This document shows, piece by piece, positions 10,481 to 21,499 of a DNA stretch of 64,000 bases. The stretch comes from Desarmillaria ectypa (taxonomy: Eukaryota; Basidiomycota; Agaricomycetes; Agaricales; Physalacriaceae): the NCBI GenBank assembly GCA_030407005.1, contig JAUDYN010000002.1, positions 558,001 to 622,000 on the forward strand. Direction: 5' to 3'. Both the position numbers and the translations under genes were made by a program. The first letter of the stretch is position 1, and every line of letters begins with the position of its first letter. The notes below the pieces were generated by a model that had not been told where the DNA came from, ran no database searches, and saw only the letters and a program-made list of their open reading frames with translations.

Positions 10481-11708
10481 GACGGAGGATGGCTGGTCCG
10501 TGGTCGACATCGAAGGATTGGGTCAACAAGCCTGGGATCAGGTCCTCGGGCTTTAAGGCTGGCGTCATGGTAGCCGCTCTTTCAGGGAACAACGAGTTAC
10601 CGACGCAGACCCGATAATGAAAAGTCGATTAGAGGAAGATATACCGGCCGCAGACACGATCCAAGCCAACAATATTCGCCGCTGTCAATGGAATGGCCTG
10701 GAGAGCACACTGTTATGAGTCTTAGATTCATCGTATACCCGAGTCCGAGGCCAAGAATGCCGAACACTCCAGAGCCAAGTGGCCGCACTCGGAACTATAG
10801 ACCACACGTAGAACTTAGAATAACAAGCAATGTGCAAGCAAGTAGCGGAGGAAAACCGCAATAATCCCTTGTCCTGGCATGTGGCGATTTATTTCATCAT
10901 CGCAGAGCTAGCCTAAGGCCGGGGTCACCGGAGCGGCTATCGACATCGACTCGCTCGGGTTTGAAGGCCTCGGCAATGCAATCAGCCGCCATTAATAGTT
11001 TGAGACTAATAACTAGCCCCAGGTAATGCTCTCGAGTCGGATGGATTGATACTTCGGTCCGTTGCGTGCTGGATGTTAACTCTGGGCAGTTAAAACGGCA
11101 TCCTTTTATACTGATTCTGCACCAGCAAGTCTAGTTCGTTGGTCAAAGCGCTTGAGCGATATTGTTCAATCAGGGCTGGAGAATACTGCTTATATTATAC
11201 TAATATGTGTTCCATGAACACGATTAGATCATCATTGTGACACGGAAAGAGGCTCCAATGACTTGCCTGTATGTTATAGGACTTTCACCAGTCTAGAGTG
11301 CTTTCACAAGATGTGGGGTGGACTTGACTATTACTGAACTGAACTGATCTCCCCTGCTATTGCTTTAGCTAGAAGTGGAGGGAGAACATTTGCGACCTTG
11401 ACTGAATGAGCTAGAGAAATAGCCACAGCAATCAAGCATGCTTACTTGGCTATACTGATCTTCAAGATACACGCTGAAATCCCACGAGTCCCATCGACAC
11501 ATTAACGTCAATATCAATCAGAAATGTGATAGAAAGTGCCTACCGGGAATGACAAGGCTCGTGCCATTTCTCGAACGGAAAAAAAGCGCCGTGGATTGTC
11601 TTATATTCTGATCAGGGACGTTCCGCGCCTAAGGTGTCATTACTTACTTGGATGCCGGCACTTCCAGTTTTCGGATGGCACGGTTAACAAGGCTAGGGTC
11701 TCGTCAGC
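10481..11708. other. Intergenic region, no gene supported
   Basis: Contains the upstream region of the small membrane protein gene and a short open stretch (10568-10482, minus) that reads MTPALKPEDL and onward. That stretch does not splice cleanly into the downstream gene. The rest, up to the decayed methyltransferase, has only short random ORFs. The far C-terminus of the methyltransferase relic may extend into 11250-11700 but is not readable. Confidence 0.45.
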
Positions 11709-13591
11709 TCACATAACTAAAGGAGTCATAGGAAGAAAAAACTTGCCAGGTAGAGGTTCGTTCCAATCTGCGACGGTACGTGAGTTATCCCATTTCGTGA
11801 AATCGAAGATGACGCAGCCAGTGCAATGTCGGGAGACAGGCTGGAAACTGTCTACCGGATGGGAAACTACACTCTGGAGGCCTGAACCGGTAGCTTTACA
11901 GGCAACATTCTTCCAGTCCAGGTCGCTGATAGCATTTTGAAGAGTCCGCGTTGATGGCTGACCAGTTCCGCCGTGGGTGGGCGACGGAAGTTCCGGCATA
12001 GGCTGAGACGAAGCTGTAGCAATGAGAACCAATCAACTCCTCATGGTGGGGACTCGGAAATCTGTCGCTTTTAGCACGCCGTAAGTAAAACCGTATCCCA
12101 GCTTCAATATTTGATACTGGAGCTTCCCAAGATGGCCGATATTATTCGTAGATAGCTGATCCTGTCACAATTGTTAGCGGCATGACTGACGCACATCATA
12201 TACATAGATCACGAACCACGGAGCAGTTGTATACCTGAAGGTTACTAAATCAGATAACACCGGGAGCAACAACAGCGGCGACGTACAACGTAGCAGGTTT
12301 GAACGTATTGATGACTTGTATAACCGGATGCTTGTCAACCGCAAACACATCAGAGGGAGGAGAAACAGATATCATTTCAGTCTGTAACGAATTCTTTGCC
12401 CACGGATACCCCAGTAACGTATCGAAGGATTCGTTATATAGGATAGCAGTGGGGCAATTATTCTGAAGAACGCTCAGCATACGAGTTAAGAACTGTATAA
12501 TCTACATTCCCGAAAAGTTCCTCCTGCGGCGTAGCTTGCTTCGACACCAAGCTGGGGTGGGGGGGTAAAGCCAGCATCCTTGAAACCACAGGATACGCCT
12601 CCGGCTCCACAAAACAGATCTCCGAAACCTAAAGAATCTATTCGGTATGGGGTACTTTTCTTCAGCGGAGGTTTGGGAGCATGAAGGTGCTCAGGAGCTG
12701 CGACAAAGCTCTCGATACTTCCTGGTTTGCATGAATGGGTACGCCGAAGAGACCAGTTACAAATAAATCGGCGAGTAGCGCCAGTAGTGGGACTGCCGGC
12801 TCCTGTTCATTCCCTAACGCTTCGTTGCCACTCTGGTCACCACTATTGCCATCTTTTTCCGGTTCCGTGCCTTCCAGCACCTCGGTTGTGCGTAAATGTC
12901 GATAACACATGGCATATTGAAGTGTGTGATGAATGAAGACGGAGATAGCGTCAGTTCGTGTAGAAGCACCTTGTTGCCATCCACAACAATCTCGACACCC
13001 ATATTAGCCGAAGCAGACTTGAAATAGAAGCAGTTCCGGAAACGCGTCATATCTCGGTCCAAATCCAAAAAAGCCTCTATCAGATGTGCCGTATACTTAA
13101 GCTGGGGATAATTCCTATTGTAATATGCCGACGAAGCCAGACTGCGGAACCGTTTCATGCGAGCCTCCTCCGGGGCCATTATCACGTCACATTCCAGTAA
13201 CGCCTCACAAAACTCCTGGGGAATCAAGAAAGGTATCTTTTTGAGGACCGATGATACGAACGGATTCTCCAGCATCCTCGGCGTGGTAGAAAAAGACGTC
13301 ATCACCCTTATCCTTCTGAAGCTGGTTGAAAAGAAGATGTGCAGTGCAGTTGTTACCAGAGTCAATATCCTCTTCATGCGACTCGTCGGTGTCCGAAATC
13401 TCATATTCATCCTCTTCTGTTCCTTTGCACGTCGAGCGGCCTTGTGTTTCCAGCGCGCGACTGAGCCATTTGACGAGCGAGGAGCTGAACGCGATGAACC
13501 GGACATCCCAGGCTGCCGCGGCATCAATGATGAGTGAAGGGAGAGCAAATTTAGCAAAATGATTTGAAAGAATTTTGCTAGGTATGCCCAT
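11709..13591 (-). pseudogene. Decayed C5-cytosine DNA methyltransferase (DNMT1-like)
   Basis: Relic of a cytosine-5 DNA methyltransferase. The clearest trace, 12635-12540 on the minus strand, is motif I (DLFCGAGGVSCGFKDAGF), the AdoMet-binding signature. Further down, in other frames, are NCPTAILYNESFDTLL, then LGYGFTYGVLKATDFRVP (about 12120-12040), matching the family's LGY..GVL...GVPQSRRR block. PSPTHGG and TLQNAISDLDWKN (about 12000-11900) match the usual P.PTH and RDAISDL..F.WKNP. The catalytic PCQ motif is not recognisable; SPPSDVFAV stands about where it should be. The stretch 13591-12670 resembles an N-terminal regulatory region, possibly replication-foci-like (VEIVVDGNKVLLHELTLSPSSF), but needs at least two frameshifts. 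BAH domains are not seen. Stops and frame changes throughout rule out a working enzyme. Confidence 0.75.
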
Positions 13592-13669
13592 GTTTGGTAA
13601 TCACCTCCAAACCACTTACCATCACGTCATCGATCAGCTCGTTCTTTAGCAATATTTTATTCACACAAC
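13592..13669. promoter_or_regulatory. Divergent 78-bp spacer between methyltransferase relic and PAAF1-like gene
   Basis: The two start codons face away from each other with only 78 bp between them, so any promoters would overlap. No clear TATA box is seen. If the methyltransferase was once active, the two genes probably shared regulatory sequence. Confidence 0.4.
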
Positions 13670-14958
13670 ATGTCGGAGTCTGCTACTACAAGATCTAAAT
13701 CATTGGTCATACTTCCGATCGCAACTATCCAGCCCACTTTCTCCGAAGTAATCGCTGACGTTCATTCCGGTGTCATTCCTTCAGAAGATATCTGGATGTC
13801 TTGCTACAAAAAGGCGTCCCCTTCTGTGCATGGAAAAGTCTCTGTAGTTCTCGACGACATTGATCGCGACCTTGTTCAATTTTATACGACAGAAGGCGAT
13901 GTTAGAATCGAGCCGGTCGGCAGGGATGGTGTGCGTCTTATAACACGTATATTTCTTCCTTTTTGATCAAAGTCACATTTCAGAAATATAAAATATCATG
14001 TTCCAAATTATGCATTTCCCCTACGAAAACTTTCCTCCCGACACACTCTTACACAACGCTTCCACACCGAATTACCGCGTTCGCACTCTCCCCCAACCGC
14101 TCCCAGTTTGCATGTGGATTCCTCGATGGCTCTGCACAACTCTTTCGGGCATCACCGGCCCACAATACTCCCACGGCGTTCTACCGAAGTCACAAATCGA
14201 CACTGACTTCGCTTCAATTCTTCCCGTCTTCCCGCGTCCTCCTCAGCGCCTCTGCCGACTTTTCCCTCCAGATCCTTCCTGCCGATAGTGACGCAATTTC
14301 ATCATCCCCGGGCCCGGCCCGCACCCTTCGTGCTCACACTCGGCGCATCACGGCTACCGCTATCATCGGCCCTGGCCGCTCCATCCTCTCTGCCGCTCTC
14401 GACGGCACCCTTCGGCTCTGGGACGTCCCATCCGGCACACAGACCTCCATGTTCCCGACTGCAAGTGGCATCAACAAAATCACGCCCTCGTATCTCGCAC
14501 TAGACTCTTCCGAGCCGATATATGCCGCACTACAAGACGGATCGTTCTCCTCGATTGACTTGCGTGCTTCCCCTGAATCATCTACAATTTTCCGTTCCTC
14601 CCCATCCGCTAGTCCTCTCCTTTCCATTGCTATTACAAACACTCAACTGGTGACGGGATCCTCTAAAGGAGTGGTCTCCATTTATGATATTCGCTCTCTG
14701 GCTCAAGGCCCCGTGGTCCAGTTTGCCAGAAACGAAGCTTCAGTGGAGGACCTGGCTTTTCTTTCCCCAACGGATGTGGTCATGGGCACGGAAGACGGGC
14801 TGCCGTACGTTGCTTCGTTGCAAGGAAATGCAGTTCACGTTGAGGCGGAAATAGTTGGTACGGACTGCGACGCAGTGAGACACGTACGCGTCACGGAAAC
14901 TGGGGATATCTGGACTGCAGCGGACGATGGCGTAGTTAGGAGTTATACGCCCTGGTAA
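13670..14958 (+). CDS. WD40 proteasome assembly factor, PAAF1/Rpn14-like
   Basis: Probable orthologue of PAAF1/Rpn14, a WD40 chaperone that binds Rpt ATPases and helps assemble the 19S base of the 26S proteasome. Exons 13670-13930 and 13984-14958 give 411 aa; the 53-nt intron starts GTGCGT. The N-terminus (LVILPIATIQPTFSEVIADV, then IPSEDIWMSCYK and SVHGKV) has the family's pre-propeller region. About six to seven WD repeats follow, for example GTLRLWDVPSG, GVVSIYDIRSL and GDIWTAADDGVVRSY at the very end. It is expected in cytosol and nucleus. The frame is intact although the opposite-strand neighbour 78 bp away is a pseudogene. Confidence 0.85.
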
Positions 14959-15852
14959 AAGTCGTAAAATCAACAAAGTATATGTATCATAAGCAACGAT
15001 TCCAATGACAGCTTTAAACAAAGTAATTGTGCAATGGTGCAGTGGCTGTAATAGCCCTAAACCGGGAATGTGAGTGGTTCATGTCAGCGATTCAGTCTTC
15101 TTGTGCGCTGGTTCAAGACTGTCATCTCTAGAAAACTTGGCTTTCACAGCTTTCCGCCCTGTAAAGGGTGGCCTGGGTTTGGATTAATCTGTCTTTGACT
15201 GGCTAGGGAAGCAATTCCGCAACTAGTAGGACTGGCCGAGTTAGTTGTAGGAGACCAGGGCAACTCGTCTGTTTGTGCTATGGGTTATGCTTCTCACAAA
15301 CCTTTTTCGCTTTCAAAACTCTGGTTTATGTTCTGGATTCTGCTTTGGAACTTCAAGCTTGAATCATCATCATCATTACACGGCACGGCACCTTCAGGCA
15401 CGCTGGACGCAGGATACAGGTAACAACACTACGAAACCCAAACCTCACTACCCTCTAACCACATCGATGATTTTCTCGGTCAGACTCTGACCAGGATTGC
15501 TACTGATTGTCAGTGAATGTAGAAAAAATTCTCCAAGTAGAATTACCCTCTCTAATCGTCCGTGCAGCAACCACCAATAATAAGTTTCTCGTCTTGTTAA
15601 GAATTAATGCGAAGAAACGCCGGTGCGTCTAACAGGGCCTATCTGGGTAACTTGTGACAGTGCAATGGCAATACAGGTACCATTATTGCCATTTCGGTGC
15701 TTTGTTGCTGGTTGTATGGAGCAGATGGCCTTTAAAACAAAGCGACATAGCGTGGTAGATTGGTTGTGCCATCTGACTCGGACTCGTTCCGGACTGACTG
15801 ATCCATCGACAAACCACACACATCGCAAAGCACCATCTTGATTGCTTACGAG
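14959..15852. other. Intergenic region, no gene supported
   Basis: 3' flank of the PAAF1-like gene and promoter of the MYND gene. A CAT/ATC run sits near 15363-15376. Short ORFs here lack domains or splice partners. Confidence 0.5.
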
Positions 15853-18002
15853 ATGGACCTAGCAACATCCTCTGCCTCGCAAAACGCGGCTCCACGAGCG
15901 TATCTAAATGGTTTCAATATCCCTGTGGACTACAAGATGCCTGATCTAGCCTTGGTTCGCAGCCAAGCTGCTCAAGGTGTTTTCTTTGTTCTATGATATC
16001 TCTATGCCTTGCCTGACTAATGACAATGAACAGTTACCGAACTCGTGCGAGCTCCGATACCACCTCGAATTTTTGTTCAAAATGCTAGAGGCGAGGCTAT
16101 AGGCCCTCTTCCCCCGGCGTTGTGGTATAGCTCTAAGCTTCCTCAGCTCTTTCAGTTCAGCTATTTCTGCTCTGTCGATGACGGTAAGTTTCACTGCACT
16201 TCTAGATATATATCTCCTTCTTATAACGTACAGTTCCAGAAGACATTTTACTGCAATGTATTTGGTCTCTCGAATGGACGATTCGTGCCTTTCTGGAAGC
16301 CTCAGACGAGCAACTGAAGATATTCGCTTATCTCGCACCGCAAGGGCAGGGCGGTGGTATTACTACAGAAACAGAACGGTACCTCATGGTAAAGTGTCCC
16401 ATTACAGAATGCAAACTTCTCCATGTACTGATTGCTTGCATAGCTTCAAAATTGTCGATCCAAGCTAGCCGATCACTTTCTGTGAGTATTTCCTCCGGCG
16501 TAGCATTTCGTCTCTGATTACTTTACAATGAAATTCTAGTAAACCTCAAATCAACCAGCCATTGGAAGCTCTACGCCATATTCGATGTTCCATGGAGGCA
16601 GACAAGGAGCGCAGCGGAAAGTCTGATATTTTCCTTATAGATCCGTTCGTATCCGCAATCGTAGGGGTGTCATCCCCACATTGACCTTTTTTAAAAGGGG
16701 TTTATACGCTTCGTTTGCTGTATGCCTCGCACGCGCAAGAATAGACGACGTTGAGGCAAAAGTAGCGCTATCGCGTGTTATGAAGGACATAACGTTGAAG
16801 GCAGGCTCCCAAACTACTACTCTTCATCGCGTCGAAGCAAAGGTTTATCTCGCCCGTGTACTTCGGAGACTTGGGGAAGACGGTGAAGCGCATAAATTGT
16901 ATGTCAAGTGGTCGCTACCCCTAGTGATGTTGCCTGATAAGTCCTTTAGGGAGATATGGCTGATCAGATGGTTCAAGAAACATCCGCATGAATTCAGTGA
17001 TTCCGTATTGGTACAAATGTTCACTACCGACATTGAGCCAGCCATGGATCCGGTTTTCACGGGTCTCGGTGGATCCAAGTGGCTGGATCATAGGAAGGCG
17101 ACATTGAAAACACGAATACGTGCAACTAAGAGCTGCCGAAACTGTGGCGCCCGCGAGCCCGAAGTGAAATTGTCACAATGTTTCCAATGCCATCATGTAT
17201 TTTACTGGTCAGTGATAACCCTCTCCTTTTCTTCCGGAATACGCAATCCTTAAATAATCGCTCTAAGTTCCAAAGAGTGCCAGAAAATGAACTGGCCTTA
17301 CCACAAGTATATTTCTATTATATTTGCTTTATGCAAGTGCTCATGACGTACCTGAATAATACAGGGCATACTGCAAGTGAGTGTATCGGCTTAATCAGTA
17401 GATATGATATTAATGAAAGTTTCAGAGAGGCTGATGCATATTTTAAGAGAATAGCAGAGCTTGAGAGGACCAATGCTTTCGCAGCACAACAATGCCGAGA
17501 CTGGGTGGATTATAGAGAGAACCCAAGACTGGAAACGGAAGAGTGCTTTGCACATGCTCTTGGACTGACGCGCGACGCATCACGAGGCCGAACGCACATC
17601 ATATATCAGGAAGTCGAGTATGTCCCGTCCGTAAAGAACCGGCTCGACAAGTTCAGAACCACAGGAGTTGGAGTTTTCAAGCTCGAAGATGTCTGGCAAG
17701 ACCTTGAATCCAGGATGGGGCTGGATCCTGGCGAGGGAAAGGTGTACATCCGCGAGATGCTCGAGGAGTTTGATCACAGGCCTGGGAAAGGGCAGGTCGG
17801 AGAAGGACCCATTCCTATCTTTAATTTGATGTTCTCGGCCACAAATGATGTCCAGGTGTATATTGGAATCAGTGCGCTGTTTCTTTCTCTTGAAAGATCT
17901 CTTGCGACATTGATTCCCGATTTTAGGCAGTATTTCGCGAAAGAAGGTATTATTCATGCGACCCAGACCAGACTGGAGACGGGATATGAATATGACAGGT
18001 GA
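15853..18002 (+). CDS. MYND-type zinc finger protein
   Basis: Protein of unknown role with one MYND zinc finger, a module that usually mediates protein-protein contact. Exons: 15853-15976, 16034-16183, 16234-16388, 16444-16481, 16540-16620, 16698-17207, 17268-17306, 17365-17376, 17420-18002; total 563 aa. The finger begins CRNCGAREPEVKLSQCFQC. It continues through FYC and the next exon (SKECQKMNWPYHK), and a 12-nt exon adds AYC, so the zinc ligands are spread over three exons. The region before the finger is probably helical; the C-terminal 190 residues show no known domain. The 77-nt intron 16621-16697 is needed to keep frame; an alternative reading uses part of it as coding with a one-base frameshift. 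Basidiomycete genomes carry many such genes. Confidence 0.8.
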
Positions 18003-18546
18003 ACCTCCTGTTCACATCAAGTTGGGCGACGGCAAGACTTTGGATGCAGAATTTATCTTTTGAAGGTATTATGAGTTTCAAATTATAGCTGTCAGCTATG
18101 CATGAGTAGCTAATATTGATGCATTTAATTACAATAGGAAACAAAGGAAGACATTGTAACTCTACTGACGGCTTAAATGTTCTATTGATGGCTATGTATA
18201 TGTGCACAGATGCTGATGAGTAATAATTTACACACGGTAGTCCTTGTGGGAGTTGGCAAGTTTCGCAAAAATCGTAATTAGTTTGTACCAGTACGACCGG
18301 AGTGGGGGGGAGTAGACTGAACACATTTTGTGTTCGCATCGAACTGACTGGCGTACTGTCTGTATGCGCCATATTCCGGTAGCAGTACCCGTGGTATCAA
18401 TGATGTCCTCCCAGCACCCAGCATTCAAAGTTGTCCTGACCTTCGTGTCATGCGTTGCAACAATTTCAATGCATCGTCCGTTTATGCATATTGGCTGATC
18501 TCCTCCCCTGTGTACATCTCTCCTGTAGCCATCTTACGAAGAGACA
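18003..18546. other. Intergenic region, no gene supported
   Basis: 3' flank of the MYND gene; AT-rich with several TATGTA-like stretches. No supported feature. Confidence 0.5.
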
Positions 18547-19197
18547 ATGGTCCACTATGGCATAGGAGGGGGCGAGAATGACGAAGAAGTCACAGAACTA
18601 CTTCCATCTGGCAGTCACAGGTTGCGTGTATTCTCATCAACTCTCTCGACGAGTCCGAGATGTATACCGTGACGCTCTTTCGCCAGCTCAAACGTCGACA
18701 CCATTCACGGGGGCAGTAGAAATACACCCATCACGCAGCATTTCTCTGACGTATTCTACTATCAAGCAATTCTATGCCAGCTGTATTGGGAAATGATGAG
18801 AAACGACGTGAAGTCGGCGAGGAAGAGCCATGAAATAGATGGTGTATAGAGACTAGAAGTCATTGTACGAAGAAGCGGAGTAGTATTGGAGCACGTATAC
18901 TGTCCGGAGTGCCTACTAGAAGACGAGGATGCAGTTCTTCTCCAAAAGAGCAAGTGTAGGTGTAAAGATCTAGCCTGCTACGATTGGTTCCTTGGAAACT
19001 CGAAGAACGAGCCATACGTCAGGCACATACTCTGTGTTGGAATGCATACTGAGATCGTTTAACCCATCAAGTTCGAGCTCAAGCCCAGAAAAGGGTCACG
19101 GGCGAGAGGGGAATCGATTGCTTGTCTCATTTACATCCTTCCTGCCTATCTTGGTTGCGCATACAATTCAGTTAATAAACCATTGGCATACCATTGA
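18547..19197 (+). pseudogene. Relic reading frame with cysteine-rich segment
   Basis: Not recognised. One frame starting at ATG 18547 stays protein-like for about 215 codons, interrupted by TGA (18670), TAG (18847) and TAA (19060). Segments such as FYYQAILCQLYWEMMRNDVK and EHVYCPECLLEDEDAVLL look like real coding sequence. Cysteines in CPEC, KCRCKDLAC and ILCVG could once have bound zinc. All three stops could come from C-to-T changes (CGA, CAG, CAA). The TAG also sits in GTATAG, so a lost or real splice acceptor is an alternative. It could be a decayed TE-derived or host gene. Confidence 0.4.
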
Positions 19198-19976
19198 AAC
19201 AGTTCACCATGTCAATTTTACAGAAACAAGAAGATTGGTAGAAAACGTACAAAAGTAAGATGATGTTCTCTCTCCACATCGACCTCTCTACATTTTAGGA
19301 CTTCATTCCAATACCACACTCGCAGCCACTGATTGATTAACGGTATGAGTTTGTATCGTCAACGCGGTGATCTTGGGATTTCAGGGAGAACGAGTTCAGT
19401 ATCAAAGTACAGTACCGTCCATTTGAGTGCGAGTGGCGACAGAGCCAAGCATTGTTCGCAGTTCGCATTGTTCAACCAAGGCACGCGCTAGTTTTAGTGC
19501 ACATGCCTTTAAAAAGTCTAGCGTCATCATATTCGAAAACGGCGATACTTATTTCGACGTGTTTTTCTTTAGGGTATTTTCTGGATCCAAATACGGACGA
19601 AAACATCACCGATCGGCGATGAGGTTGTTCTGCAGTGAACCGGCACTGCAAAATCGAAAGCTTTACCGGCGGCAAGTTTAGCATGCCGACCCTAAGCCGG
19701 GGAAAGCATTTGGTCAGAGAATGATGCTTGCTCAGTGTTCTCCTTCAAAATTAATGTATTTTTATTCAACTAGACACTTTGATTCTTGAGTATAAGACTT
19801 TTTCAGTTTTAAACACGTACAGGTTCCTGGAATACAACATTATGCTTCGCCGGTCGCAATGGATTATGTAAGAATATGTAACTGTTGAAAGGGAGATGTC
19901 TTAATTAAGCAACGACCTTTTCCCCACCATAAGTCGTGTGTCTACGACTAACAACTTACCGAATCTTCTCCTCGTC
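19198..19976. other. Intergenic region, promoter of glyoxalase-like gene
   Basis: No gene seen. The last 200 bp before the next start codon are AT-rich. Confidence 0.5.
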
Positions 19977-20986
19977 ATGAAAGATACAATTACGCGAATA
20001 TTGGACCATATAGTCCATTTGACGCCTCCAGGAACTGTTCAGCAGGCTTTGGATTCGTTCGAGTCCTTGGGATTCAAGTAAGTTCTGTTTTAACGAACGC
20101 GAGCCTCGATTGAAGTCAATCCAGAGTTCTCGAAGGAGGAACTCATGCTGATGGTCTTACTTCCAACGCTTTGGTTGTAAGTACAAATGTGATCCGTCCA
20201 ATCCAGCTGAGGATCATGCTAGATACTGGCCGATGGTGTATATCTAGAGCTAATCGCCTTCACTCATGCGGCATCATGGTATCCTCCAGGCTCTGATGAA
20301 CGTCACCGACGTGAGACGCACCGCTGGGCAACAAAGCAGCTTGGATGGATCGACTTCGCTTTTCTCGGAAATGGATCAAATACGACTCGAATATCAGATA
20401 TCATCAATGCGCGCGGAAAAATAGATGGCAGCAGAACCGTATACCGATCTGAAGTTGAGGGTGGTCGTATACGTCCCGATGGCGTAGAACTGAAATGGCT
20501 TATCTCATCGCCTGCTGAGGAAAGCGTACTTCCGTTCTTTTGTGGGGACTTGACGCCGCGAGAATTACGGGTGAGCTCTTCAAATTCAGACCTCTATACA
20601 TACTTAACTTGTGTTTATAGGTCCAGTTGCAACCTCCCTCTAACGCAGTGCACCGGTATACGGCTTCGGGGATTGCGCATGTTCAAGTCCTTGCAGAAGA
20701 TCGATTAATTCAGCATCTATCTCAACAGTTCACAAGTGTCATCGGCGAACAACCTGTTCTATCTTCATCACAGTCGTTCAAATGGAGCCTTCAGACACCA
20801 ATAATGGCATCATCGAAACAGACCTGCGAGCTGATTCTGAGGGTACCCGACAGCGAGGAGGAACACACTTTTGTAGGCGATAAAGAACATGGATTATATG
20901 AAATCGGTTTCTGGGTGAAGGAAAGACAGCAACCCGGAAGCGTCATGACACCTTATGGCAGAATTACCTGGGTTGATGCTGATTGA
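19977..20986 (+). CDS. Glyoxalase-like domain protein
   Basis: Protein of the Glyoxalase_3-type fold (VOC superfamily), metal-dependent enzymes or binding proteins whose substrate is usually unknown. Exons 19977-20077, 20125-20176, 20223-20570 and 20621-20986 give 288 aa; introns of 46-50 nt keep the frame. The opening LDHIVHLTPPGTVQQA and the block LEGGTHADGLTSNALVILAD with GVYLELIAF are typical of the family, including the His near residue 10 and the metal-site Glu in YLELIAF. A second half (WLISSPAEESVLPFFCGDLTPRE...) supplies the partner beta-alpha-beta unit. No signal peptide is seen, so it is likely cytosolic. The start is the first ATG and directly precedes the conserved LDHIV strand. 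Confidence 0.85.
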
Positions 20987-21499
20987 GGAGGTTCGTTCTA
21001 CTTTGTGTTTTGAACACAAGTCCTCATTTAGTGGCCGTAGGCGCTGTAGGAAGTGAACGTATTCAACGTTCCACCTTTCGGATAAACGTTAAAGCTGTAA
21101 TTTTTACTAAATTCACAATCCATCAAACCGGCATCTCACCAAGAATACCATGAGTTACGCGGGTCCAGGTTGTCTTCTTGGTCATATATTACCTGTCTAT
21201 CGCTCCTAGTGTAACGCGATTCTGTCCTTTTGACTCGAGTAGTAACCTTTCATTGCAGGACCCCAATATCCGCGCACCACCAATCAACAGAAGCAGCCCG
21301 TACTCCGAAATGGGCTTCTATTGACCGCAATATGAGACGCGGTCTGCCATCCAGTACCTGGGCCCTGCCGCAGCTACCGAATCGGAACTTACGTCCATTA
21401 CTGTTATCCACGACCACCGAAAACACTACGTAGACAAACCCATAACCCGGTCACCTGCACCAACACTCTTTTTGTCTTGAACGATCCCTCTAGTACGAG
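20987..21499. other. Intergenic region with a doubtful small spliced ORF
   Basis: An ATG at 21150 followed by MSYAGP, a GTTGTC donor and an acceptor at about 21258 could make a very short peptide that continues PQYPRTTNQQK. It ends after some 31 residues. I do not call it a gene. Confidence 0.3.

Noticed and set aside
10386..10568. Longer start for the small membrane protein at 10568 with a 34-nt intron
   Set aside because: The intron would be unusually short. The start at 10480 with a 60-nt intron fits phase and intron size better.
13225..13275. A 25-nt intron joining two frames in the methyltransferase relic
   Set aside because: It is too short for a spliceosomal intron here; a one-base indel in a decaying gene is simpler.
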